The translations under genes were made by a program, and so were the position numbers. Positions 25,001 through 37,000 of a DNA stretch of 64,000 nucleotides are shown here, piece after piece. The stretch is from Cornus controversa. Its lineage: Eukaryota > Streptophyta > Magnoliopsida > Cornales > Cornaceae. Below the pieces are notes generated by a model, which did no database searches, had not been told where the DNA came from, and worked only from the letters and a program-made list of their open reading frames with translations. The number at the start of each line of letters is the position of its first letter. The stretch's first letter is position 1. The DNA lies in contig CM048845.1 in the NCBI GenBank assembly GCA_026545225.1, positions 97,900,533 to 97,964,532 on the forward strand, written 5' to 3'.

Positions 25001-28000
25001 AAGGTCTTGGCTAATCGGTTGAGAAGGTATGGTGATACCGAACACTCAGAATGCTTTTGTGTTTTTTTCTTTTTTTTTTTTTTTTGGGGGGGGGGGGAGG
25101 ACAGATTCTTGACTCAGTGTTAATTGCTAGTGAATGTGTGGACTCCAGGATGAGAAGTGATGAACCAGGGATTGTGTGCAAACTGGATGTTGGGAAAGCA
25201 TATGATCACATGAATTGGGATTTTCTGATCTACATTTTGGAGAGGATGGGATTTGGTCACATATGGAGAAGTTGGATTTGGTCACATATGGAGAAGTTGG
25301 ATTTGATTCTGCATCTCTACAGTTAGATTCTCGATCTTGGTGAATGGTTCCCCTGCAGGGTTCTTTTCTAGTTCTAGAGGCATAAGGCAGGGTGATCCAC
25401 TTTTGCCATTCCTTTTCATTATTATCATGGAGGCCTTTAGCAGATTAATGAGGAGAGTAGAAGGATTGAGGTATATAAGAGGTTTCAGGGTGGGTAATGG
25501 ACAAAATGGTCAATTGGTTATTTCACACTTGCTATTTGCGGATGATACATTGTGTTTTGTGATGTGGAGGAGGATCAGCTGAAACATTTAAGATGCCTCT
25601 TGGTTTTCTTTGAAGCAATCTCAGGTTTAAAAATTAACATTGGTAAGAGCATGGTCGTGCCGATTGGGGAGGTGGAAGACATACAAAACTTTGCAAAAAT
25701 CCTCGAGTGTGGGATTGCCTCCTTCCTCTGGGTCTCCCTCTTGGGCCTGCTTCGAGAAGCACATCCATTTAGGATCCAATTGTGGAGCGATTCGAAAGAA
25801 GAATTGTTGGATGGAAGAAACAGTACCTCTCAAAAGGGGGCCGTGTAACTCTGATAAAGAGCACTCTCTCTAACCTTTCAACTTGTTTTATGTCTATGTT
25901 TTAGATGCCAATGACAATGGTTAGGAGGTTGAAGAGGATTCAGAGTAATTTTTTGTGGGGTGATTTGGGGGAGGAATTCAAGTATCATATTGTAAATTGG
26001 GAAAGGGTTTGCTCTCCCATCCGAATGGGGGGGGGTTGGTTTGGGGGTCAGGAGGCTAAACCTTTTTGTTAACAACCATCTACTCTTAAAAGCTTAGGCT
26101 GTTAGAGAGGGTGTAACTTAAATATATAAATCCTTCAACACTTTTCAACAAAGCCTTGCTCGGGAAATGGCATTGGAGATTCGGTAAGGAAAGGAATAGA
26201 TTGTGGAGGAGAGTCATTATTTGCTACGAGGGGGAAGGTCAAGGGGGGTGGTTTTCTTGGGCCTGCTTCGAGGAGCACATCCATTTGGGATCCAAATGTG
26301 GAGCGATTCGAAAGAAGACTTGTTGGATGGAAGAAACAGTACCTCTCAAAAGGGGGCCGTGTAACTCTGATAAAGAGCACTCTCTCTAACCTTTCAACTT
26401 GTTTTATGTCTATGTTTTAGATACCAATGACAATGGTTACGAGGTTGAAGAGGATTCACAGTAATTTTTTGTGGGGTGGTTTGGGGGAGGAATTCAAGTA
26501 TCATCTTGTAAATTGGGAAAAGGTTTGCTCTCCCACCCGAATGGGGGGCTTTGGGGGTCAGGAGGCTAAACCTTTTTGTTAACAACCATCTACTCGTAAA
26601 AGCTTAAACTGTTAGAAAGGATGTAACTTAAATATTTAAATCCTTCAACACTTTTCAACAAAGCCATGCTCGGGAAATGGCATTGGAGATTCGGTAAGGA
26701 AAGGAATAGATTGTGGAGGAGAGTCATTGTTTGCCGTGAGGGGGAAGGTCAAGGGGGGTGGTTTTCTAGAGAGGGTAGAGCCCCCTACGGTGTGGGGATT
26801 TGGAAGTCTATTCGGAAGGAATCGGATGAGTTCTCAAAGCATATACGGTTTAAAGTGAGAAATGGAAGAATATTAGATTTTGGGAAGATCATTGGTGTGG
26901 GGAGAACACATTGGCTCGTAGATTCCCACAACTCTTCAAAATTGCTACGGAACGACATTCCTTAGTAGTTGACTGTTATCGTCTTGATAACGGGAGGATG
27001 ACTTGGGATGTCCAGTTTCGAAGACAATTTCAAGATTGGGAGCTGGAGGAGGCTACAGAGCTTCTTGCTATGTTATATAGTCAAACAGTGGAGGGAGCAA
27101 GTATAGATGAATTGGTGTGGAAGGATTCCTCGAGAAAGGTTTTTGGGGCGCGTTTGTATTACAGAGTCTCTTAGGGATCGGGGGTCCTCTTTCCTTGGAA
27201 GGCCATTTGGAGATCAAAAGCCCCTCCCAGGGTAGCTGTATTTGCCACAACAGCAACCCTTGAAAGGATACTAACGTTGAATAATCTTAGAAGACGACGT
27301 CAGGTTGTAGTGAACTGGTGTTGCATGTGCAAGGAAGTAGAGGAAATAGTCAATCACCAATCACCTCCTCATTCATTGCCCAGTGGCGAGGGACATATGG
27401 TCTATGTTTTTAACAGCTTTGGCATGGTATGGGTGTTTTCCAAATCTATGGTGGATGCGATTGAGTTTTGGAGAGGGTGCACAGTGGTGGGCCGAGCCAG
27501 AGATGCATGGAGGGTCACCCCCCCTTTATTTGTGGTGGGGTTTGTGGTGAGAGAGAAATAGGAGATCTTTCGAGGGGGAGGAGCCTCCTATTTGGTCTCT
27601 TAAATACATCACTAGGAGTTCTTTATTTTCTTGGGTGAATGGGAGAAATTGTAAATCGATAGGAGAATATTTGGGTTTTTTTGATAGCTTAAAACTATAG
27701 TTGGCCAGTTTTGGCTCTTTTGTGAATTCTCTTGGCATGCGCTCCCCTCTTGAGCGCCTTTCATAAAATCTTATAAAAAAAAATTGAGCCTAATATTCAC
27801 TTTTTAGTATCTCTTGATCCTCATCCTCACTACATCCTAATATGTAATTCTATATTTACTAAAGTTACACTCCATATATTCGATTACATTCCTACTATCT
27901 AAAATCCTTTTCGTTCTAGAGCTTCCCTCCAATTTAGCAATTACTCCTCTACGTTCATCAATTAAAATGATATCATTACCAAATAACATACACCATGAAC

Positions 28001-31000
28001 TCTCATCATGAATGTCTCGTCAACTCATCCATCATTAAGGCAAAAAGATGTGTAATACACAAAAGATGAAAAAAAATTCAAGAGATCCAAGTCTTGTCTT
28101 CAGAAGAAAGCACGGAACTTCAAGATGTATAAAAGTCCTTGACTGAGTAAAGGAAAATACCAATAACCACATGTTGATTAATAGGTATTAGAAAAGGGAC
28201 ATGATCATTTAGTGTTTTACCTTAATAATTTGAACAAATTATCTATCAATAGCTCACTGTGCAAGCTGTAGTTGGAATTGAAAATCATTTTATCGTTTCT
28301 TGACATGGCTGCAACCTAGGCAGATAAAATAGTACAGCAAAAATCATTTAGCAAGAATAAAAATGAGGTTAAACTGAGGGCTCGGAAAAAGATTCATATA
28401 ACCAACCCCAAATAGTTGGGAAAATGGTTTTGTTGAGTTGAGTTTAGTTGAAAAATGAGATAATTTGACTTTAAATCCTCAGGCCTCCTGTTGCCCCTCC
28501 CCTTTATTTCACTACACTACCACTGCAGTTGATGCTCCAACTGGCAAGGTTGGAACAAAACCAGAAACTTATCCTAGACACAAAAATGAGATAATTTGAC
28601 TTTGAATACTCAGGTCCTCCTGTTGCCCCTCCCTAATTTTTACTATACTACCACCGCAGTTGATGCAACAACTGGCAAGGTTGGAACAAAAGCAGAAACT
28701 TATCCTAGACACACTGTCACCAGTGAACCATGATTATTCCTATTCTGCCCTTCATATTCACGAGGTCTCATTACATGCAGTGCAAATGGTGCCTCCTTGG
28801 ATCCAAATGCTAACAAAATTGTAGTCGCATCTATAGAGACTCCCGTAGCAATTGCCACCGCTTCTGCCCCCAAAACGGATATGCACACAACTGGTTAGCG
28901 ACCAGATTGCGACATTAGACCACACTAGATTGATTCAGCTATCCCACAAATTGGTTCCATTATCATGTTCTGCATCTCCTCACCCCCACAAAACCGCCTT
29001 AACGTGCTCAGAACTTGACACATGCAATACCTATTTTGCTATGGGGTAGGGCCAAGTAACCCCCCAAGGGTGAGCAGCCATGGCATGTGACCTGAGGACT
29101 GAGCTGCAATCTATTCTAGGACCCTAGGGATTTATGGCTTGATGGCTGAAATCAAAAACTAACCAAGGTGAGTTTTCTATGTGGTTTACACATTGCCTGC
29201 CCTTAGAGATGCCACGTGTCCATTGGAACATATGATTATTAATTCTTGTGCTCGCCACACTTCACCAAACGAATATTCTCCTCTGATCAAACAACTTTCA
29301 TTTGGCCACATCACTATGACAGATGCATTGCTACCACCAGTTGTCCTCTACGATCTTATGAGTACATTGATTTCTCCGGGTTCCCCCAATACTGCTGCCC
29401 TCCATCCAACCAAAGGCTACCTTTGTGGAACACCCCAGCCCAATCTCCTGAAATTTCAATCATCATACATGTAATACCTATATTTCCATAACTGAACCCT
29501 ACCATGAAAAACACAATATATTTGGTTTTCAATCTTAGATCACTAAGAGATGTGAAACGACAATAGGTATATGATACACTGCTCACCTAAAAGCTATGTT
29601 ACATGGACTTGGGTATTGTGTCTCGGGTGCATGTATGTGCCTAACCGTCAGAAGTATCACATCTCCAAAAATGACACAGGAACACTACTTCATATTGTTC
29701 AAGGTTTTTTTTATAAAAAATAAATAAGCTAGAGTAACATAATTTTTTTTATGCAATATAGTATACAACATAGGGATGTCAATGGGGCGAATATGGTACA
29801 GAGTGCTCCTATCCCAAACCCATTCCACGAAGAAAAATCAATTTCCAAACTCACACTGTTTCGGAGTCAGGGCAGGTTTGGGATGCCCCACTATGCATAT
29901 TTAAATAACTAGATAACATCCTAAACGAATTCAAGATAGAACTTTTTAAATATATATATAAAATATAATTAAAAAATTCACAATTATAATCATAATTTTT
30001 GTTAACTTTATAATTACAAATCAAAAAAACTCAAATAATAAAATATCTATTTACATATATTTTTAAAACTAAAACATTGTGGATTCAACATGGAACAGAT
30101 TTTAACTCTCATTCTCAAACCTGCTCCTAACCTGATTAAAAATGGAATCAAACCCTTCCCATTAGGAGCGGGGCAGCTCAAATTGACATTCCCAATACAA
30201 CATAGGTATTTGACTCATTTTGAATCAATAATCTAATAAAATTGAATTATTGGATATGCTTTTTAGGTGCATATCCAACCAAACGTGCCAGACACATGTC
30301 CCACCCATGTCCAAGTATTGTAGCCGACTCGGGTACTTCAGGTACTTTCAAAGAGTACATATAACATAGCCTAAAACATGATCTGAACGAGTAACGTTTT
30401 GACTACATTTCATAAATATAGTACAATACAAGAGCAGTTAAGTTATGATACAATATAACAAAAGGCGAAACATTGACCTGCGAAATACACTATTTTCTTT
30501 TTTCTTTTTCGGAAGTTCTTTAATATAAAATGAAAATGTTAATGGCACTTTGATGCTTATTTCCTGTTCATGTATATCACTTGATGTGTTAAAGCCTTAG
30601 ACCCTTTCACCATAAAGCATTATCTTCTTAGGTTCCAGTTCGTTTCTTCTGAATATTGCCTTGCAACAGAGGAAAACGAGGGATGAAATAAGAGGACCAT
30701 TTTGGATTGCCAGATTAGTATCCAGAATGTTGCTTAAGTTCACCAAAAACTGTCGTGAGAAAATGTATGAGAAAATATAATATCGTATAGTACAAGCGAT
30801 CTACAATCAACATCAAGGAACAATGTCTCATAAAATGCTTCCAAAGTTCCAATAGCCTATATGGGGCATATGTCCTACTTCGTTCCAACTTTTGTGATCC
30901 AAGGAGTAATAAATCACTGGAAGCTGCATTACTTTGAGAACTTTTTTTATATAATGTGCGACTGCAAATTAGATTCATCTTTAGAGTAGAGTGCAGGTGA

Positions 31001-34000
31001 AAACTTAATGATAAAAAATGTGGCCTCTCTACATTGAATTTCCATGAAACATCTAAGGCAAACCTACTTATCTTTTCCCAAAGAACCTGTACTGAATTTC
31101 TCTAAGAACAATTTAGAAATTCAAGTTCATGCCAATCCGGTTTCCATGGTGCCAAAATGCACCCCAAGCTAGGAAGCATGGAGACTTCTACAAGAGTAAT
31201 GTACCTGTATCGTGCTCGTATCGGATACTAACACTCCTCGGATACTCCCGAATACGTGTCCGATACTTCCTAAACGTATCCATAATTTTAAAATATATTT
31301 TTTTATTTCTAACGCGTGTCCGGTATTTCTCAGATACTTCAACCACGTATCCGATATTTCTCAGATTCTCCCTCTGTCCCTCAATAGATGTCCAATTTTG
31401 AAGTTCAAACTTTTTAAGAGATTGTCTTTTAATTTATTTTTTTATTGCATTGCCAGTGGATGAAATCCAAATGTACCCTTTTCACACTTTTACTTGTTTT
31501 AACATTTCAATGTAATAAGGGTAAATTGGGAAAGTTGTAAAATATAGTACATTGACTTTTCAAATTGGACAACTATTTTGGGACAAGTAAAAATGAAAAT
31601 GTGGACTATTAATATAGGATGGAGGGAGTACTTTATAATACATTTTTAACAAGATTTCAACATTTAAAATATAGATTTTTGAACAATAATATCATAGTAT
31701 AATTGTTAAGAAAAGTTTAAAATTTATTTTTAAAAGAAATGTTGAGATATATATCATAATTTAGTACGAAATTTATCCACGCAAATTATGCAATATGACT
31801 CTTAACTCTTATTTTGTTTGTTAATCATAATATTTTATAAAGAAATGTTAATAACTTAATTTTTTATATATATAAAAATATAATTTTTATATTGTCGTAT
31901 CCTGTCATACCCGTACCCTTATCCTGTTTTTTTAAGATTTATCGTATCGTGTTGTATCCGTATCCATGCTTCCTAAACCCCAAGTGCACTTCAAAAACTA
32001 AGACTGAACAAAATGATAAATGAAGCGAAGCGGGGCGGGGAGCCAGGATCCTAGTTTTGGGAGGGGGGGGGGGGGGGTGGTTGGGGAATTTACATTAATT
32101 TAATATTAGTATATGTATATGTACAATTTACTAGATTTAAATTTTTGAAAGTAAGACTAAAAAGGTTGATTGGAATTTGAAGGAGCTATAAGTAATTTCT
32201 TTTCCAAACCACCTTTAATTACCAATTTACCATCGATAGATAACCATAAATAGAAATTTAAGAAAAAATTGGAAGTGCCATCCTTAATTTTTCAATATAT
32301 AATCACAATTACTAACCATAAATAGCACTAGTAATAGAGTTTTGAAAATAATTTGGGGTGGCCAACCTTAATTTTTTCATATAAAATCACAATTACTAAC
32401 CAAAAATAAAAACTAGTAATAGAATTTTGAAAAAAAAAAAATTGGGGGGGCCATGGCCACACAACCAACCAACACTCCCCCGAAGCGAAGTCTACTGAAG
32501 TATTATATATATAGAAAAAGAAAAGGATCATTTTCCTGATATGGTTGGAAGTTCCTATAACATAATAAATCGGAGATTTTTGGAAAAAGGGAAGTTGCTT
32601 TTTCAATATACAAATCAATTTTCAGTTCAGCAACAGTAATATAACTGATTGACCTTAAGAAAAAGTAATAGAATCATTAGACTAACCTGGCCTACCCACT
32701 GCCTGAGACCTCTAATATGCTCCCTGACTTGCTCTGGAGTGAACAGTTCAGTCATTGACACTCCCTTTATTTTTGGCTTCCCAGACTTGGTGGCAGGCAA
32801 TGTCACATTTTCCTGTTTAGTATGGTCCTTCTCTTTCTCAAACTTGACACTTTCTTGCTTAACAGAACCAGTGGGATCTAATATAATAGGTTCACCATCA
32901 AGCCTCACGTTGCAGGTATCATCCATCTTCATCTCATTAATACTAGGACTCCCTTCCATGAAACTTGCAGGAATTTCCATCTTCACTTCTGTGACCTCAG
33001 ATTTCATTGGCAAACAAGTGTGACCATGCCGGTATTCCTCACGTTGCACATTCTGGGTAACATGAGGTTCACTATCGGTAGGAATTGATGCAGCGGAATT
33101 TTCACTCTCCGGAATAAGAGATTCAGACAACTGTTCAATCTTCAAGCGTTTCAAAGAAGGTTTCAAATCTTCTGAAGTTTCAATAACGGATAGACTCGGC
33201 TTTGAAGTCAATTGATTGATTGAACATGCTAAACCAGAACTAGAATCTAGACTAGCACGTGCCTTCAGTTGCATTTGTATATAATTCTTGACAGGAACAC
33301 AAACAGGGCAAATTGGGTCCCTACAATGTTTGTGATGATTGAGTAATATCTTGGTATGGTGGCAACGAGGATACGGGCATAGAGATACATTGCATCGATC
33401 CAAATGTCTCCACAGTTTTTGAACAGTTACGCAATTAGTTTCTTGGCATTTCCCCTCTGGAGCTGCACATCGACGAGCATGCCGCAAGAACAACAGCCAC
33501 CTTTGTTGATTCTTGAACTGCCTTTCACGGTTTGGATGATTAGATCTACAGGTAGGTCCACTTGAGTGTGGGGGTTCTGCTGTTCTAGTAGTAGCAGTTT
33601 GACAAGTGATAGACCCTTCTGAAGATAGATTATTGCGCTGAGCTTCATCTTGCCCAATTATTCTATGATGGAATTCCTCTTGGATGTTCTGCTCAAGTGA
33701 CAAGTTCCCCGATATGTGTGACCTGTCTTGAGACTTAGGTTTCCATTGACCCTGAAGCATTGCCTCTGATTGTACTCCAACAGAAACACAGCCATATTTA
33801 TTTTGAGATTCAGCAACCAATTGATGTGGACTCAATGATTGTTGCATTTGTTTTGAAGTTTGATTTATTGATGAGCAAATATCCTGTTGGCCAGACGGAA
33901 GAGAGAGAAACGGAGTACCTCCGGAATGATCTTCAGTCGAGTTCTGATGAGATTTGTTCTGCAAATCAAAGAGTTGGAACTGTTCAGAAACTTGTGATTG

Positions 34001-37000
34001 CAGAGCTTCATCATGTTGCTCCATTCCATAATCATGCTGTACTTGACTGTCTAGATCGGATGACATCTGAGACTGACTAAAAGCATCATTCCTTAGCAAA
34101 AGCTGCCGCTGGTGACTTTGCTGTTTTTGTTGTCCTTGATGTTGAACAAATTGTGGCTGTTGAAACTGATGAGGTTGCTGTTTATGAGATTGTGCGAGAG
34201 TCTCACGCAAAGACTGTGAAGATTGGAAATTTATCTTTTCTGATTGATCAACTGGTTCAGACTTTATTAAATGCGCAACCTGTTGACTTGTTTGCAAATT
34301 TGACTGATTAGTCACCAAAGGAGAGTTGGTTTTGGATGCCGACTGCAAGCTTACTGGATTCAAATTCTGATTATTCATCATTGATCCAGCAGAGTTAACA
34401 GGGCCATATAAGTTTCCAGAAGCAGAAGAATCAGCATTGCTGATCCCATATCCATCACCTGCCAAATAAATTTTTTACAGTGAGAATGCTATTATAGGCA
34501 ACAAAAACAACAAAAATATCACTATTTTCCATATTTTCTAGAAGTGTGACATATCAGACCTCACAAGGTATACAATAATGAGAGAATTAGAACCTTGCAT
34601 TGCTGGTTGATGATGTTGGCTGTAATTTTGTTGCAAAGGTTTGAGTGAATTGCCATACGATTCCGTCAGATAACCCTCAGAGGTTCCTGGACCATTCACA
34701 AGTTGCAAATTGCTTCCCATCATCCCTACCCCACCATTTAAAGCGCCATTCAGATATCCATAAGGTTTCTGCTGCAAACCCGACCTAATTCCACTACCCA
34801 TACGGCTGCCAAGGTTTTGCAGTATACGGCTGTTTTGACCACCAAAATGCTGCTTCTGCTGAAGTGGTTGTGACACCATTGCAGATTCAACACTTGAAAA
34901 GCCACCATCATTTTTAGAAGATTCCAGATTCACATAAGATTGATTGTTATTACTACTAAATCCAGGAGTGGGGATCATTTGGCTTGTCATTCTTTGTGCA
35001 CCCATTGCTGGCATCATGTTGTTTCCAGTGGAAGTGATGGAAAAATTGGAGGCTGGCTGTTGATATCCATTAGATAGAGATCCTGCAGAAGTGGATTCTG
35101 TTACACTAGAGTGAAGAAACAGAAGTCGATAGCATTACTCACTTATCAGATTATAAGATTTTAAGTACCATCAGATGAATTGAAGGAACCACCATGAATG
35201 CCAACAGAAGGCCCAGTGGAAGTTTGCAACAAGTTTCCAGCACTCACATTGGGAGCTATGCTATTATATCCAGTGGTAGCAATTATGGAAGTATCCACAG
35301 ATGACGCAACCATCGAGCTCGAGTTCCCACTGTGAGGCATACCAGGAGTCGGTATCATTGCACCAATGGGAGAGGAAGAACTAACCAGTTGTGAATATGG
35401 TTGGTTGTGATTACTCAGAGGTAAGCGCTTGATCAAAACATGTAAACGATTCTCTAAGGTTTCCAGGTTCATGTAATCCTCCTAAGAATGCAAGAAAGTG
35501 CATGTCAAAAAATTTGAAAAAAAAAAACATACATGTTTAGTAAAATTCATTTATACTATGACTTGTGAACACAGACATGAATAAATCCTGTAGACACGAA
35601 CATGGGGTGTCTGACAGAGTAAGTCCTAATAAACAAGACAATGGATCACTGACATTCATTTACAAATATATTTACGTATTGATTTGTTTTTACATATGTT
35701 CTACGTTTAGGTAAACCTTTTTCGTTGTTACTGAAGAAATATTTAGGTCAAATTTGTCATTAGATGTGTATTCATCAAAGGATTAGTTTGAATATGCAAA
35801 GAAATTTAAAATGAAGAGCTTCGTCTAAGTTCATACACAGCAGAGGGGTTGTTTAGAATATATAGAAAACATTGTGTCAAATAAAAGATAATGAAAAATA
35901 AATAAGATTTACAGTTTCAATTTATTCAGTGAATTGATGATCCTTGGGGATGTTAGGGCACCATAACACAGCAGATCTTTTTCTCATCTCCAGTAACAGG
36001 TATGGCAATTTCTAATCTCTCTCACACGCACACACACCTCCTCCCATCATCATCAATATTCTTATTTCATTCATTCTTATTGCTCCTCATCACAGGAGAT
36101 TCATCCATTTATCTCAGATCATGTGCCAACACATGTCCATTTTCAACACATTATCAGACCATAGGGGGGCCATGTCCATCTAATCATTGCATTTAAAGTT
36201 TCAATTTAGGTAAGGTTTTATCCATCATACTCCAAAATACATTCCAACAATGCAGAGGAATTTTTCTTGTTGTATAATGCAAGAACAAAAAGAACCCCTA
36301 CCACCCCCCCACCCCCCCCAAAAAAAAAAAGTAAACAAATAAATAAATAACGAAAAAAAGGAAGAAAAATAGAAAGGCGAAGCACTTATTGGTCTATGCT
36401 TTAGAGTGTTTTGTTGGATGAAACTCGGGTCTTGGACTGGAACAAGAGGTCCAAATTCCAAATCTATTGTTTTGTTGCCCAGAATAAGTTTGGATTTGGA
36501 ATTCAATTAGAATTTGACACCACTCAATTTTACAATCATAATTCCAAAGTAAAGGTTGGATTTCTAATTCCAAATCAGAAACGAATTGGTAAAAAATGAA
36601 GCCCGATACATTGAGCATCACATGACTCGACTTAATAACTTCTTCATTCTTCTAAGCTTCGATTAATACGTCCACGTCTACCTCAACACTGATGATCTTG
36701 AGTGTGACAACATGCCAGTAATGAGTGCAATGACACGCGGGCAGTGAGTGTGACGACAAGCAGCCTGTGACTGCAACAACACACCAAAGAAAAGTGCTAT
36801 ATATACTCATATATCTCTCCTACTTGAGAAGTGTGTGTGTGTTGTATTCAAAGCTTGTCCCGTTTTGAGTTGATTATATCTTACCCTTGGTTCTATTAAT
36901 TCAAATTGTCAATGGATTTGGAGCTGCTGTTGCCTATTCAGGTACTAAAAATCCCCGGAACTTGTAATTCTTAAGTCTACTATAATGATTAGGCATTGCT

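Larger units (their letters stand above)
20659..27781 (+). mobile_element. L1-type LINE, nearly full length, decayed
   Basis: Parts in order on +: a DUF4283-like ORF1 region (about 20.9-21.5 kb, with [16 protein letters not shown]); a basic, Ser/Pro-rich region; an endonuclease domain (about 23.4-24.2 kb, [37 protein letters not shown]); reverse transcriptase (about 24.5-25.6 kb, [52 protein letters not shown]); and a zinc-finger/RNase-like tail (27.2-27.5 kb, [33 protein letters not shown]). It ends in poly(A) at about 27774-27784. AATTGAGCCT occurs at 20649-20658 and again at 27782-27791, a probable target duplication. Many frameshifts and stops make it inactive. An internal 516-bp tandem duplication is listed separately. 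Confidence 0.85.
18668..32686 (-). other. 14-kb HAC intron packed with transposons
   Basis: GT at 32686-32685 and AG at 18669-18668 on the minus strand join RGLRQWVGQ to SKAKAEKNQ, which are contiguous in HAC proteins. The intron is 14,019 bp. In + order it holds an inverted RTE scrap and an RTE 3' part (19620-20575), an L1 LINE (20659-27781), an inverted RTE piece (27795-28060), a 131-bp tandem duplication, nested TIR elements (29593-30370) and another TIR element (31170-31976). The rest, including 18668-19620 and 30371-31169, is AT-rich sequence in which I see no gene. Confidence 0.85.

Noticed and set aside
29181-29491. Two overlapping + frames of 97 and 81 residues
   Set aside because: No recognisable domain, no splice context, inside a minus-strand intron next to repeat DNA.
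31129-31463. Two + frames rich in Arg, Tyr and Leu
   Set aside because: They translate the GTATCC repeats of the TIR element at 31170-31976.
33760-34080. 106-residue + frame
   Set aside because: Antisense of the HAC Gln-rich exon 5.
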